In this document: positions 24,981-33,256 of the stretch, piece by piece
Numbering within the stretch: position 1 is the stretch's first letter
Layout of the letters: the number at the start of each line of letters is the position of its first letter
Source of the DNA: Alistipes sp.
Lineage (GTDB): Bacteria; Bacteroidota; Bacteroidia; Bacteroidales; Rikenellaceae
Direction of reading: 5' to 3'
Length of the DNA: 64,000 nt
Assembly: GCA_017399485.1 (NCBI GenBank)
Contig: JAFQCA010000029.1
Coordinates: 62,001-126,000 of the forward strand
The notes under the pieces: model-generated
The model's input: the letters and a program-made list of their open reading frames with translations, nothing else
The model's database searches: none
Told to the model about the DNA's origin: nothing
Position numbers and translations under genes: made by a program

Positions 24981-25538
24981 TTACCAAATCAGGAAATGAA
25001 ACAATATGGAAAAGGGAATTGCACAAGCTGCACCGAACATCGTAAACACCGCGTCCATCACTTCAACCGTGCCGTTGCCTTTGGAATCCCACCATTCCTT
25101 GACGATTCCGGCAAGGCTTCCAATGGTAAAACCAACCCACCAACCAAGTAAAGACCCCAAAACAAGGGATATTGCCAAGCCAACAAAGAAATGTTTGCGT
25201 TTGTCGGGCTGTTTTGTGGCTTCCTTGACGTTTTCCCATACGTCAATGATACTTTCCTTGATTTCGGCAACAAACGCCAAAATTCGGGCTTTTAATGGAG
25301 GATTCTCAAAGACTTCTTCACCTGACACAAAAACGGGTGGTTGCGTTTTGCCCGAAAGCACACCAAGCCACACTTTCCCGGTAAACAAAATCTTCAATCT
25401 TTCCTTGAATGTCGCTTTCCAACACGACACACATTGTTTGCCATCGTTCCACACGGGCAACGACTGACATTCACTTTCCGCCATCGTGGACGGTCTTTGC
25501 AATACCTTTGTGGACTGCGAAAAATCAATTGGTTTCAT
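24981..25538 (-). CDS. Membrane protein with Cys-rich SCWK domain, holin-candidate
   Basis: 185 residues from ATG 25538. The N-terminal part carries CQSLPVWNDGKQCVSCWKAT and KVWLGVLSGKTQPPV, a small domain seen in many Bacteroidota phage and chromosomal proteins. After an amphipathic helix come two or three membrane segments (HFFVGLAISLVLGSLLGWWV, FTMFGAACAIPFSILFHFL) around GIVKEWWDSKGNG, reminiscent of DUF2279-like membrane proteins. No endolysin is adjacent, so a holin role is only a guess. It has its own -7 box and operator-like site. Confidence 0.7.
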   Translation of the reverse strand: MKPIDFSQSTKVLQRPSTMAESECQSLPVWNDGKQCVSCWKATFKERLKILFTGKVWLGVLSGKTQPPVFVSGEEVFENPPLKARILAFVAEIKESIIDVWENVKEATKQPDKRKHFFVGLAISLVLGSLLGWWVGFTIGSLAGIVKEWWDSKGNGTVEVMDAVFTMFGAACAIPFSILFHFLIW

Positions 25539-25567
25539 AACTTTTTGTCGATTTTGCGATTTCATCG

Positions 25568-25598
25568 CAAAGTTAAGGGGGTGTATCACTATGAAACA
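25568..25598 (-). promoter_or_regulatory. Putative promoter and operator of membrane-protein gene
   Basis: A -7 box TAACTTTG (25575-25568, minus strand) lies 30 bases before ATG 25538. Directly upstream is the 17-bp site (25582-25598) with one mismatch, in the opposite orientation to the other copies, embedded in a GGGGTGT...ACACCCC inverted repeat. Occupancy would block access between -33 and -7. Confidence 0.6.
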
Positions 25599-25629
25599 CC
25601 CCTTTTCAAAAAAAGTTAAGAAAAACTTA

Positions 25630-26118
25630 TCAAACTTTCACCCTTATAGGTAGGTTCGCAAACGTCCAAGCAAGTAAGGCGGCATCGCGGGCATCTTGGT
25701 TTGTTCGACCCATCAACCCGGTAAACGACACTAATTCTTCGTGGGTAATCTTTCGGTCTTTGCCTTTCCAACACTTCACCAATGGCGGGTGCTGCACGAC
25801 CTCGATTCCATAATGCTTGCACATTTCAATGATTTTTCGCCCGGTTTCGTGGTTTGCCCCAACGTCATTTGCGATTTTTTCCGCCCTGTGTCCTTGTGCT
25901 TCGTGGAAATTGGACTTTTTTACAATCCACCCGGCTTCCACAACCACAATCAAGGATTCCATCGTTTCGCCCTGAACCTTTTTGGCGTGTTGCAAATAGT
26001 CAAGCAACATCGGAAAGGTCAAGTTCGACACTTCCAATTGCCTTGTCTTTGGTTTCAGGAACGCCACGCCCGATTTTTCCTTGTCCGGGTCAATGGCAAT
26101 GATGTTGTCATACTTCAT
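25630..26118 (-). CDS. RuvC-like Holliday junction resolvase
   Basis: 162 residues. RNase-H-fold signature: IIAIDPDKEKSGVAF with Asp 10, VVVEAGW with Glu 61, and NQDARDAALLAWTF with two late Asp. These are the acidic residues of RuvC-type resolvases, which cut branched DNA before packaging. Phage genomes often place one near SSB, as here. Overlaps the next upstream gene by eleven bases. Confidence 0.85.
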   Translation of the reverse strand: MKYDNIIAIDPDKEKSGVAFLKPKTRQLEVSNLTFPMLLDYLQHAKKVQGETMESLIVVVEAGWIVKKSNFHEAQGHRAEKIANDVGANHETGRKIIEMCKHYGIEVVQHPPLVKCWKGKDRKITHEELVSFTGLMGRTNQDARDAALLAWTFANLPIRVKV

Positions 26119-26326
26119 CGGTCAATTTTTGCTTTAATGAACGTAAGAACTTGGCGGCGGAACGAATCTTTGAAAACGTCTTGATGGTGTGCCACCTCAA
26201 AAATCCTTTCACCTGAACCGCGTATTGGTCTTTGAATGATGTTGGCACGTATTGCACTTGTGCTTGTTCGTCCATCACCACTTCCATTGAATCAACAACG
26301 GTTTCTTTTCTCACTCGGTAATCCAT
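26108..26326 (-). CDS. Uncharacterised small phage protein
   Basis: 72 residues, MDYRVRKETVVDSMEVVMDE, then VQVKGFLRWHTIKTFSKIRS and a basic helical end. No family recognised. Close spacing to SSB and overlap with the RuvC-like gene suggest a DNA-metabolism operon member. Confidence 0.7.
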   Translation of the reverse strand: MDYRVRKETVVDSMEVVMDEQAQVQYVPTSFKDQYAVQVKGFLRWHTIKTFSKIRSAAKFLRSLKQKLTDEV

Positions 26327-26339
26327 AAGGCATCACGAA

Positions 26340-26732
26340 TTAAAATGGCAAATCATCTTCACCCGGTGTTGGGTCGGCTGTCGGTGCAACATTGGTCGGC
26401 TGTGCCTGTGCATTGGCGTTGTTCTCGGTCTTTGCACCACACAAGGTTACTTCGTTGGCATACACATTCACGGAACATTGCGGTTGGTTGTTCTTGTCCA
26501 CGTATGCTTTCGCAACAAGGCGACCACGTAAGAACACCTTTGTTCCCTTTTTAAGATACGGCATAAGTGCGCCACCCTCACCATACCAAAGAACCGACAC
26601 CCAAACGGTGGTTTCGCCACCATCTTTTCGTTTTTCCGAATGTGCGACATTCATTGAAACATACTTCTTGCCGCCAAACTCTTTAATTTCGGCATCATTG
26701 CCAAGATTTCCAATTACTTCTAACTGTAACAT
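26340..26732 (-). CDS. ssb: Single-stranded DNA-binding protein
   Basis: 130 residues. OB fold over residues 1-105 (LEVIGNLGNDAEIKEFGGKK, VSVLWYGEGGALMPYLKKG, VFLRGRLVAKAYVDKNNQP), an Ala/Gln/Pro/Thr-rich linker, and the acidic tip EDDLPF that recruits partner proteins in bacterial SSBs. Phage replication and RecT-mediated annealing would both use it. Confidence 0.93.
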   Translation of the reverse strand: MLQLEVIGNLGNDAEIKEFGGKKYVSMNVAHSEKRKDGGETTVWVSVLWYGEGGALMPYLKKGTKVFLRGRLVAKAYVDKNNQPQCSVNVYANEVTLCGAKTENNANAQAQPTNVAPTADPTPGEDDLPF

Positions 26733-26738
26733 AATTCT

Positions 26739-26951
26739 TTAATTTTGTGAATCATCAATAAATCCTACTTCAATACCGACATAAGCACCCCGGCGAATGA
26801 CGGCTTCAATTTCTTGTTCGCTTTGCACCAATGCTTCCGAATCATCGTCATAAAGTGCGTAAACCTCGACTTGCCCCAACGCCCGCTTTGCTTCCGCTTC
26901 CGTCAAGACGTGCCACACAAAATTGTCCTCGGTGATTTTTACACGTTTCAT
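26739..26951 (-). CDS. Uncharacterised acidic small phage protein
   Basis: 70 residues from ATG 26951, chosen over ATG 26978 because the shorter form starts MKRVKITEDNFVWHVLTEAE. Contains VYALYDDDSEALVQSEQEIE and ends YVGIEVGFIDDSQN. Strongly acidic. Sits between SSB and the MazG-like gene. No family recognised. Confidence 0.65.
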   Translation of the reverse strand: MKRVKITEDNFVWHVLTEAEAKRALGQVEVYALYDDDSEALVQSEQEIEAVIRRGAYVGIEVGFIDDSQN

Positions 26952-26991
26952 TGCATTACATTTGTTATGCAAGTGCATTGCATTTGCTTGT

Positions 26992-27528
26992 TTAATAACC
27001 CTTTCCGTGAAGAATCGGGCGGGTTTCGTTGTACTTCATTTTGTTGTCGATATGCCAACCCAAGTCAATGTTGAGTGATTCCGCCCACTTCTTGACATAT
27101 TCAACACCAAATTGAATGCGTTTTTCAATTCCTATCGCATCACGGGCAAGCCCCTTGCACAAGGCAAACGCATTTTCGGCAAAGTTGAACTTGTCAAAGG
27201 CTCGGTGATAACGGCAAGGGTTCATCTTGTCGAAATCAACACCCAAAGCCCCGGCAAGGTCAAAAAGACGAATGGCAATGTCTGCAAATTCATCTTCCAC
27301 CGTGTCTTTTATCCAATCTTCAAAACGACCGATAAATTCGGGGTACTCTTTGCCATCTTCAACAAATCGGTCAATCTTGGCGTGTCGCTTCTTTCGGTCT
27401 GCTTCGACAAGTTCGCCAACCTCGGTGATTACAAGCATCAAACAATGTTCGTTGCTCAACCTACCTTTCCAAAATCCGTGATTCACGGCGTTGGTATGTG
27501 CTTTGTTCGCTAAATCATTAAAGTTCAT
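26992..27528 (-). CDS. MazG-like nucleotide pyrophosphohydrolase
   Basis: 178 residues, all helical. ITEVGELVEADRKKRH supplies an ExxE pair and KDTVEDEFADIAIRLFDLAG a second acidic set (EFxD), the two halves of an MazG/dUTPase-2-type metal site. Such phage enzymes clean up nucleotide pools or lower alarmone levels. The insert FVEDGKEYPEFIGRFEDWI lies between the motifs, and the C-terminal extension is unassigned. Confidence 0.8.
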   Translation of the reverse strand: MNFNDLANKAHTNAVNHGFWKGRLSNEHCLMLVITEVGELVEADRKKRHAKIDRFVEDGKEYPEFIGRFEDWIKDTVEDEFADIAIRLFDLAGALGVDFDKMNPCRYHRAFDKFNFAENAFALCKGLARDAIGIEKRIQFGVEYVKKWAESLNIDLGWHIDNKMKYNETRPILHGKGY

Positions 27529-27567
27529 TTCTTGAAAAATTTATGTTCTACAAATACCCGGTTTTTC

Positions 27568-27861
27568 TCAAAACAAGGACGGTGAACCATCGCTTTTCTT
27601 TCTTGGCTTCGTTCTTTCCGTCTTGATATATGGGCAATCATTTTGTTGGGTTGCATTATAGGTTCTTTCGCTGACCTCATACAGTCCGGCGGCTTGCCCC
27701 TCGATTTGCCCTTGCACCGCACATCGGTAAGCCGGGAAATCGTTTTTCTTTTCATTGAACCAAACCGCCTTGACACAACGGCAACAATTTCGGTCTTGCC
27801 ACGCCATAAACTCCGTACCATTGGAAAAGCACGGCTTGGTTGTCGTTTTACCCCTTGCCAT
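27568..27861 (-). CDS. Cys-rich phage protein, putative zinc-binding
   Basis: 97 residues: MARGKTTTKPCFSNGTEFMA, NCCRCVKAVWFNEKKND, YRCAVQGQIEGQAAG, NDCPYIKTERTKPRKK. Paired cysteines at about 25-28 and 45, 73 suggest a zinc site. It overlaps the exonuclease gene end by 14 bases. A parallel open frame in the same DNA (27525-27821) is judged a shadow. Function unknown. Confidence 0.65.
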   Translation of the reverse strand: MARGKTTTKPCFSNGTEFMAWQDRNCCRCVKAVWFNEKKNDFPAYRCAVQGQIEGQAAGLYEVSERTYNATQQNDCPYIKTERTKPRKKSDGSPSLF

Positions 27862-28420
27862 TGGTTACAATATCAAAAATTGCTTTCGTCAAGTCAATAT
27901 CATACATCGCATTGTGCAAGGAATCATCTTTCACCTCGATTCCAAGGGTCTTTGCAACGGTGGACAACTTGAAGTTTTCCATATCAGGGCGACGGGTCGC
28001 AAGGAATGCCGTTGCAAGAACCATCACGTCAAGGGTGTTCGACCAAAACCACGAACCAAAGTAATTGTCGCCATTCTGCAAGAAGAATCCACGCAAAAAT
28101 TGGTTGTCGAAAGCTGCATTGTTGTAACCGACCAAAAAGAACTTGTCTTTCTTGTCGTACTTGTTCACGTACTTGGCAAGCATTCCGACAAATTGGTTGT
28201 ACACCTCACGCATTGGTGGGTATGCCATCACTTGTTCACGGGTAACGCCCGCCACTTTCAAGGCTTCATCTTCGATTATTGCCTTGGGGTTCGGCTGAAC
28301 GTGAAAGTCGAATGATTCTTTCACAACGCCGTCAATCACTATTTGCCCGGATATTTGATGAATGCCATTCTTGCCGGGGTTCACTCCTGTTGTTTCAAGG
28401 TCGAAAAATACTAATTTCAT
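27848..28420 (-). CDS. DnaQ-like 3'-5' exonuclease
   Basis: 190 residues. Exo I FFDLETTGVNPGKNGIHQI (Asp 7, Glu 9), Exo II VGYNNAAFDNQFLRGFF, Exo III SLHNAMYDIDLTKAIFD with His-x4-Asp: the DEDDh set of RNase T / pol III epsilon-type nucleases. It could proofread or trim DNA ends during phage replication. An exact 17-bp operator-like site lies eight bases before its ATG. Confidence 0.92.
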   Translation of the reverse strand: MKLVFFDLETTGVNPGKNGIHQISGQIVIDGVVKESFDFHVQPNPKAIIEDEALKVAGVTREQVMAYPPMREVYNQFVGMLAKYVNKYDKKDKFFLVGYNNAAFDNQFLRGFFLQNGDNYFGSWFWSNTLDVMVLATAFLATRRPDMENFKLSTVAKTLGIEVKDDSLHNAMYDIDLTKAIFDIVTNGKG

Positions 28421-28428
28421 TGTTCTTT

Positions 28429-28445
28429 TGTTTTATAGTGATACA
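28429..28445 (-). promoter_or_regulatory. 17-bp operator-like site before exonuclease gene (exact copy)
   Basis: TGTATCACTATAAAACA on the minus strand in the 32-base gap between the methyltransferase stop and the exonuclease ATG. It has the same orientation and nearly the same distance to ATG as at the portal and 33688 genes. Confidence 0.65.
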
Positions 28446-28452
28446 TTTATTT

Positions 28453-29517
28453 CTAAATTTTTGATAACCATTGTTCCCAAATTTGATTCGCCACTTGCGC
28501 CATCATAACGGGTGGAACTGACATTCCGCAAACGTAATGCGGTGATTGACCACCAAAGTTGTAATCTTGCGGGAATGATGAAATGCAACAAACTTCGCTT
28601 TGTCCAAGAAATCTTGGTTGGTCAAAGTGAATCAAGCACGTTTCTTTACTTGCCAATGTTGGGCAAATCTTGTCGGTGTAAACGTATGCTTGATTGAAAT
28701 TTGACCCTTTGCCATACAATCTTTCGTTTGCATCACCTTGGTTTGTATCGCCGTATTTTCTATTTTCCCACAATGTGCGAATCACCTTTGAATTTGCTTC
28801 ACGTCCTGAAAAGTCGGCAACCTCACCAAACAAGATTGGCTTTTCGTTAAACTCCATCTTCATTCTTGGTGCTTCTTCAAACAATGACACACGTTCCAAG
28901 AACGGTTCGGCAAGGTCTTTCCGCAAGCACACAAAGAAAACACGTTCACGCCTTTGTGGTACACCCATATTTTGAGCATCAAGCAACCAATGTTGGCAAT
29001 AATACCCGGCATCATCGAACCCCTCATAAATTCGCCTTACATAGTCTTTCGCTTCACCAAGCAACAAACCTTTCACGTTTTCCGCAACAACAACTTTTGG
29101 TTGCAGCTTCTTTGCAAGGTCGATGAAGTCGAAAAATAATGTGTCCAAGACTTGTTCCGCCTGACCCTCACGAAAATGTTTCATCTTTCCCCAAGCATCT
29201 TCACGACTTCCCGCCATTGAAAAGGTGGAACAAGGGGGTGAACCGTCCAAGATGTCAAGGTTAAACAATTCGGGTGGCAAATCCGTTCTTTCCTTGAAAG
29301 TCTGTATTGGTTCAAGGAATGGGAACTTGGGGTTATTGTTTTGACAATAGGTGTACATCATTCGGTGGTCTATCTCATTGCAACCGATTACATCGTAACC
29401 CGCTAATTTATAGCCCATTGACGACCCCCCCCCACAAGAAAAGCACGAAAAGACCGTTCCTTTGTCTTTTGTGAAGTTGGCTTCTTTCAACGTCCAACGG
29501 TAATCAAATTTGTGCAT
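28453..29517 (-). CDS. C5-cytosine DNA methyltransferase
   Basis: 354 residues with canonical motifs in order: I FSCFSCGGGSSMGY (23-36), IV GSPPCSTFS with catalytic Cys 96, VI AENVKG (Glu 146), VIII QRRERVFFV (188-196), X SVPPVMMAQVA near the end. The variable target-recognition stretch lies between about 225 and 310; the target site cannot be read from sequence. A partner restriction enzyme is absent, so this is an orphan, probably protecting phage DNA. Its start overlaps the previous stop in TAATG. Confidence 0.95.
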   Translation of the reverse strand: MHKFDYRWTLKEANFTKDKGTVFSCFSCGGGSSMGYKLAGYDVIGCNEIDHRMMYTYCQNNNPKFPFLEPIQTFKERTDLPPELFNLDILDGSPPCSTFSMAGSREDAWGKMKHFREGQAEQVLDTLFFDFIDLAKKLQPKVVVAENVKGLLLGEAKDYVRRIYEGFDDAGYYCQHWLLDAQNMGVPQRRERVFFVCLRKDLAEPFLERVSLFEEAPRMKMEFNEKPILFGEVADFSGREANSKVIRTLWENRKYGDTNQGDANERLYGKGSNFNQAYVYTDKICPTLASKETCLIHFDQPRFLGQSEVCCISSFPQDYNFGGQSPHYVCGMSVPPVMMAQVANQIWEQWLSKI

Positions 29518-30110
29518 TATTCGCTTGTTTTATTTAATATATTGTTCACTTTTGTTGCTATTTCTCGGAACTGCGGATTGTAATTGAAATCATCTTGATA
29601 CTTCTTCAAAAGATGAAGCATTGTCGAATGGTCGCGTTTCACATACTCCGCAATCTTGATAAGACGCATTTTGTTTTGTCTGCAATGGTACACGAAAATC
29701 ATTCTTGCAAAGAATCCATCACGTTTCCGGGACTTGGTGATATAATCATTGAACTTCAATCCCATTGCTTCGTGAATTGCGTTTTGAATCTTCATCACGA
29801 CAAGGTTGTTTCTTACCACGTTGGATTCAAACCACACGTCCTTTCCTGTCCTCATTGCAACGTCATATTCGATTGAAGCCCCGGTTGAATCAACCCAATT
29901 GTCCATCATATAGATTGCATCGCAACCCAACAGCATTTCGATGTCCTTACACAAATGCTTTTCCCACTCCACGTCTTTGTCAAGACCATTTTTTAAGGGG
30001 TTCACCACCTCAAAGCCAAGTTCGGTCAATAATGCTTCGGCATCATCGAACCGTTCTTGCACATCGGCATAAGGCAACCCACTTATTTTTCCCGATACAT
30101 AGATTTTCAT
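29517..30110 (-). CDS. DUF4406 (nucleoside deoxyribosyltransferase-like) fused to DnaA domain IV-like module
   Basis: 197 residues. Residues 1-95 read as DUF4406: MKIYVSGKISGLPYADVQER, VEWEKHLCKDIEMLLGCDAI, MMDNWVDSTGASIEYDVAM, with the GASxE motif of the deoxyribosyltransferase fold. Residues about 107-190 look like DnaA domain IV: SRKRDGFFARMIFVYHCRQ and KRDHSTMLHLLKKY, where DHST (160-163) is the DnaA-box-contacting signature. A DNA-binding module on a nucleotide-type enzyme fold is unusual. It lies among replication genes. Confidence 0.8.
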   Translation of the reverse strand: MKIYVSGKISGLPYADVQERFDDAEALLTELGFEVVNPLKNGLDKDVEWEKHLCKDIEMLLGCDAIYMMDNWVDSTGASIEYDVAMRTGKDVWFESNVVRNNLVVMKIQNAIHEAMGLKFNDYITKSRKRDGFFARMIFVYHCRQNKMRLIKIAEYVKRDHSTMLHLLKKYQDDFNYNPQFREIATKVNNILNKTSE

Positions 30111-30904
30111 TTTGGTAAACTCTTTTGATTGTTATGAAGAAATTTATTCACGAAATACACTTGCCCTTTCCCCGTTACCTTGGTGGTGTTGGAAATGATG
30201 GTTTCACCATTTGGCAACTGTATTGACGTTTTCTTTATCTCAAATAACCCCAATTGCATTGCTTTTTGGGTTGGTTGGTTGTATCTTTCACCGAATTGGC
30301 ACAAGTAACCGTTTTCACGCAACCAAGCGAAAAGGCGTTTTTCGCCTGTGTCCACACCATTTTGGCATATAATCTTGGCAAGTTCGCCAATCAACACCGA
30401 CTTTTCGGACGTTTCAACCGCTTGCGAGAATAGAACACGGGGTGCATCGGCTTGAATCTTCTTTTGTTGTTCCTCGATTTGTTCAGCCTGTGAAGCTGCA
30501 AGGCGCAATGCTTCGGCATACGTTTGTGGTATCGCCGGGGTGGTGGGTTGCATCACCTGACGAACCACCCGTTCCATTGCATTGAATTGTTCAATGAATC
30601 CGACCTTGAATTGCATTGCCTTTGCCCCGGTCAAGCCCATTGCAAGCAACGAAAACCCATCGCGGTTCATTATGAACATCGGGCGTTTCACTCCGTTGGC
30701 ATCAATGTAACTTGATTCATAGAACCATTTTGATTGTTCGGTTTGCTCTCCTACATTTTGAGGACGGCAAATGTTGCGAATGGACTTCAACACATTGTCG
30801 TGTCGTTTCCCGAACACTTCCGCAACTTTCAGGGAATCCGTTACGGGCGTTCCCTTTTCGGTCTTATAGACCACGTTTTGTTGTATCATTATGTCGCTTG
30901 CCAT
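30107..30904 (-). CDS. Rha-family antirepressor with KilA-C-like C-terminus
   Basis: 265 residues. Residues about 10-110 match phage regulatory protein Rha (DSLKVAEVFGKRHDNVLKSI, GVKRPMFIMNRDGFSLLAMG, TGAKAMQFKVGFIEQFNAME). Residues about 170-260 resemble ANT/KilAC (KSVLIGELAKIICQNGVDTG, RLFAWLRENGYLCQFGERYN, TTKVTGKGQVYFVNKFL). Such proteins oppose lysogenic repression during induction. Overlaps the DUF4406 fusion gene by four bases. Confidence 0.9.
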   Translation of the reverse strand: MASDIMIQQNVVYKTEKGTPVTDSLKVAEVFGKRHDNVLKSIRNICRPQNVGEQTEQSKWFYESSYIDANGVKRPMFIMNRDGFSLLAMGLTGAKAMQFKVGFIEQFNAMERVVRQVMQPTTPAIPQTYAEALRLAASQAEQIEEQQKKIQADAPRVLFSQAVETSEKSVLIGELAKIICQNGVDTGEKRLFAWLRENGYLCQFGERYNQPTQKAMQLGLFEIKKTSIQLPNGETIISNTTKVTGKGQVYFVNKFLHNNQKSLPK

Positions 30905-30953
30905 AATAGTATAAAGTTAAATTGTTAATAATCACGACATTTTATTGCTTTAA

Positions 30954-31670
30954 TTAAAGTTTTCGTCTATCCTTGCCCTTGATTTCAAAGTAATTGCACA
31001 TTTCCATCAATCGGCTTGTTACACGTTCACCGTAACTTTCCGTCAAGGTTGGATTCTTCAACGAATAGTTCGATGTTATCATTGTAAGGCTGTCGGAACG
31101 GTCGCCCCTGTATTCAAGCAAGGTTCGCAAGACATTCATTCGGTTGCCCATTGCGACGGCTTCCAATTGTTCCGCCCCGAAATCTTGAATGCAAAGAAGT
31201 TTTGCTTTCTTGTATTCGTCAATCGAAGTTGTTTCAACGAACCTTGCCACGATTTCATCAGCCCTTGCGATTCGCCACCATATACGCGCATCATCACCGC
31301 CATACTTGATTTTGAAGTGGAACAAATCGGCATAAGCCAACATCACTTCCAAGCACCAAGACTTGCCCGAACCCGTATTTCCGGCGATATATATTCCCCG
31401 GTACATATCCCCCGGAACTTCTTGTTTTGTGGTTGGGTGAATCGCTTTCATTGTCGGGTCGCAATGCAACCATTTGACAATGTTTTCATACGTGAAGCGG
31501 TTTTCATCATCAATCACAAATCTTGGGTTTCGTTGTTTTCCGATGGCTTCGACAAGCTGCAACGATTCGTTCAGGTCGTAACCCTCACCATTGTACTTGA
31601 ACCGGGAAATGCCTTGGAACAACCCACGTTCCTTGACCATATCCAAAGCCTTTTTGATGTCTATTGCCAT
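30954..31670 (-). CDS. DnaC-like helicase loader ATPase
   Basis: 238 residues. Walker A AGNTGSGKSW (96-105), Walker B LLCIQDFGAE, sensor-like MITSNYS, and an arginine-finger stretch YGERVTSRLMEMCNYFEIKG: the DnaC/DnaI plan. It should load host DnaB helicase onto phage DNA, as no phage helicase is seen in the window. Its start overlaps the end of the initiator-like gene by ten bases. Confidence 0.88.
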   Translation of the reverse strand: MAIDIKKALDMVKERGLFQGISRFKYNGEGYDLNESLQLVEAIGKQRNPRFVIDDENRFTYENIVKWLHCDPTMKAIHPTTKQEVPGDMYRGIYIAGNTGSGKSWCLEVMLAYADLFHFKIKYGGDDARIWWRIARADEIVARFVETTSIDEYKKAKLLCIQDFGAEQLEAVAMGNRMNVLRTLLEYRGDRSDSLTMITSNYSLKNPTLTESYGERVTSRLMEMCNYFEIKGKDRRKL

Positions 31671-32440
31671 TCTTCATTCGGTTTTGCGGTTGGTACTGTC
31701 TTTTTTCCACTCTCAACGCGGTTGTCATAGTTGCCCTCTGCAACCTTGCACCAATTCTTGTCATTGGTGAAAAGCCAATCGAAAGTCGCTTTCCAACCAC
31801 GCGGATTGTCGCCACGCAAGAACTTTGATTCTTCCATTTTCCTGAATACGGTTTCAAGCATCGCCCAATCACCTTTCATTTCGTCCATAAAGCGGATTTC
31901 AACCTTTTGTTTTCGGGCTTTCGATAACTTGATAATACGCGGGTATGATTGACAAATTGAATGATATAAATTTATGATTCGTTCAAAATCAACCTTGGGT
32001 GAAACATCGGTTTCACTCTCTTGTCTTTTAAGACAAGATATATTATTTATATCTTTATTATTTAAGTCAATTTCGTTGCATTGCATTTGCATTGCACTTG
32101 CATTTTTCCAACGTGCTTCGGCGGCTTTTTTACGGCTTTCGGCTATCTCTTGACGGCGAATTACACGTTTATTGATGCTTTCCGACCAAAAACACACACC
32201 ATCATTTTGGAACAAGTCGAAGTCTTGCACAACACTTGCAATGCAATTGCAATCCGTATGCAATGCAAATGCAATACTTTCGCATTCTTCCAATTTCAGC
32301 TTGCCGCCATTTTGGTACAAGTATTCAACAATGCACCAATACGCACCAACACCCGCAAGACCGTGAACGCGCATCAACTTGATAATCTTTGGGTCGTTCC
32401 TTGCGTTATAATCGTGTTGAAAATAAAATGTATCTTTCAT
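31661..32440 (-). CDS. DUF4373-type replication initiator-like protein
   Basis: 259 residues from ATG 32440, which carries the TCGCAACA leader; a longer frame to 32497 overlaps the upstream gene. N-terminal winged-helix region: YFQHDYNARNDPKIIKLMRV, GLAGVGAYWCIVEYLYQNGG, a basic hinge (NKRVIRRQEIAESRKKAAEA), and a C-terminal region (NPRGWKATFDWLFTNDKNWC) typical of DnaD/initiator-like phage proteins. Placed before the helicase loader, as is usual for initiator and loader pairs. Confidence 0.8.
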   Translation of the reverse strand: MKDTFYFQHDYNARNDPKIIKLMRVHGLAGVGAYWCIVEYLYQNGGKLKLEECESIAFALHTDCNCIASVVQDFDLFQNDGVCFWSESINKRVIRRQEIAESRKKAAEARWKNASAMQMQCNEIDLNNKDINNISCLKRQESETDVSPKVDFERIINLYHSICQSYPRIIKLSKARKQKVEIRFMDEMKGDWAMLETVFRKMEESKFLRGDNPRGWKATFDWLFTNDKNWCKVAEGNYDNRVESGKKTVPTAKPNEEWQ

Positions 32441-32496
32441 TGTTGCGAGAATTAAGCCCACCGACCCACCAAAGGGCAAGTCGGGGGCGTTGTACA

Positions 32497-33246
32497 CTAA
32501 ATTTCAATGATTGCGATTTCGGGTGCAATCTCTTTGATTTTTGCAATTTCATCGTCAATCACCTTGTCGCGTAAATCTTCAAGTGTTGCTTGTGCGCCCG
32601 GTGAAAGAAGCACGAATGCAACTTCACGTCCGTTCACCTGTGCAAAGGTTTCGACCTCGATTGTTTCGGCGGGCATTCCCTTGAATATCGGCATTTGAAT
32701 GGTGAACGAATCCGGCAAGTTGGAATTGACCACTTGGGCGAAATTGTCGGTACGATTGCCATTTTCGGCAACTGCACGTTCAATCTTGTTGTTCACGGTG
32801 GCGGTAAAGTTCATCAGGGTTGAAACCAACGCCATATTGGTTTGGCGGTCTGCAAAGAATGCACGGTTCATCTTGATAAACAAGCCAAGTTCGGTTGGTG
32901 TCCACACTTTGTTTCGGTTGATTCCAAACTCAACGAACTTCGGGTTGTAACTCAATTTGCCGACAACCTTTCCACGTGTGTATTCGTCCGCTTCGTTGGT
33001 TATCAAGGTGATTTCCACGTTGTCGCGGTCGATAAGAATGTGGCAATCCTTTTGGGCGAACTGACCAACATTGATTCGCTTTGTTAGGTACTCAACCACG
33101 CAACCGATAACGCCTTTCAGGTCGGTTTTTACGGGTGCTTTCGGTTCAAGCTGTTTCACGGCTGCACCCTCACGCAAGATTACTTCGGCGGTTGTCATTC
33201 CGGGTGCAAGATTGATTTGCATTTTTTCGTTCTGCATATTCTTCAA
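32497..33246 (-). CDS. DUF2303-like phage protein
   Basis: 249 residues. Beta-rich: GVIGCVVEYLTKRINVGQFA, ILIDRDNVEITLITNEADEY, NRAFFADRQTNMALVSTLMN, DSFTIQMPIFKGMPAETIEV, AFVLLSPGAQATLEDLRDKV. The arrangement recalls the DUF2303/YfdQ family found in phage early regions; no biochemical role is known to me. ATG 33225 is an alternative start. It lies between two early genes of unknown role. Confidence 0.7.
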   Translation of the reverse strand: MKNMQNEKMQINLAPGMTTAEVILREGAAVKQLEPKAPVKTDLKGVIGCVVEYLTKRINVGQFAQKDCHILIDRDNVEITLITNEADEYTRGKVVGKLSYNPKFVEFGINRNKVWTPTELGLFIKMNRAFFADRQTNMALVSTLMNFTATVNNKIERAVAENGNRTDNFAQVVNSNLPDSFTIQMPIFKGMPAETIEVETFAQVNGREVAFVLLSPGAQATLEDLRDKVIDDEIAKIKEIAPEIAIIEI

Positions 33247-33256
33247 AAATTAAAAG

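Noticed and set aside
27525..27821. 98-residue minus-strand frame overlapping the Cys-rich gene
   Set aside because: The other frame (27568-27861) has the paired cysteines and better fit to its neighbours; this one is a shadow with scattered rare-type composition.
29525..29540. ATATTAAATAAAACA, similar to the cassette promoter upstream element
   Set aside because: It encodes the C-terminal NILNKTSE of the DUF4406 fusion and no -7 box follows at the right distance.
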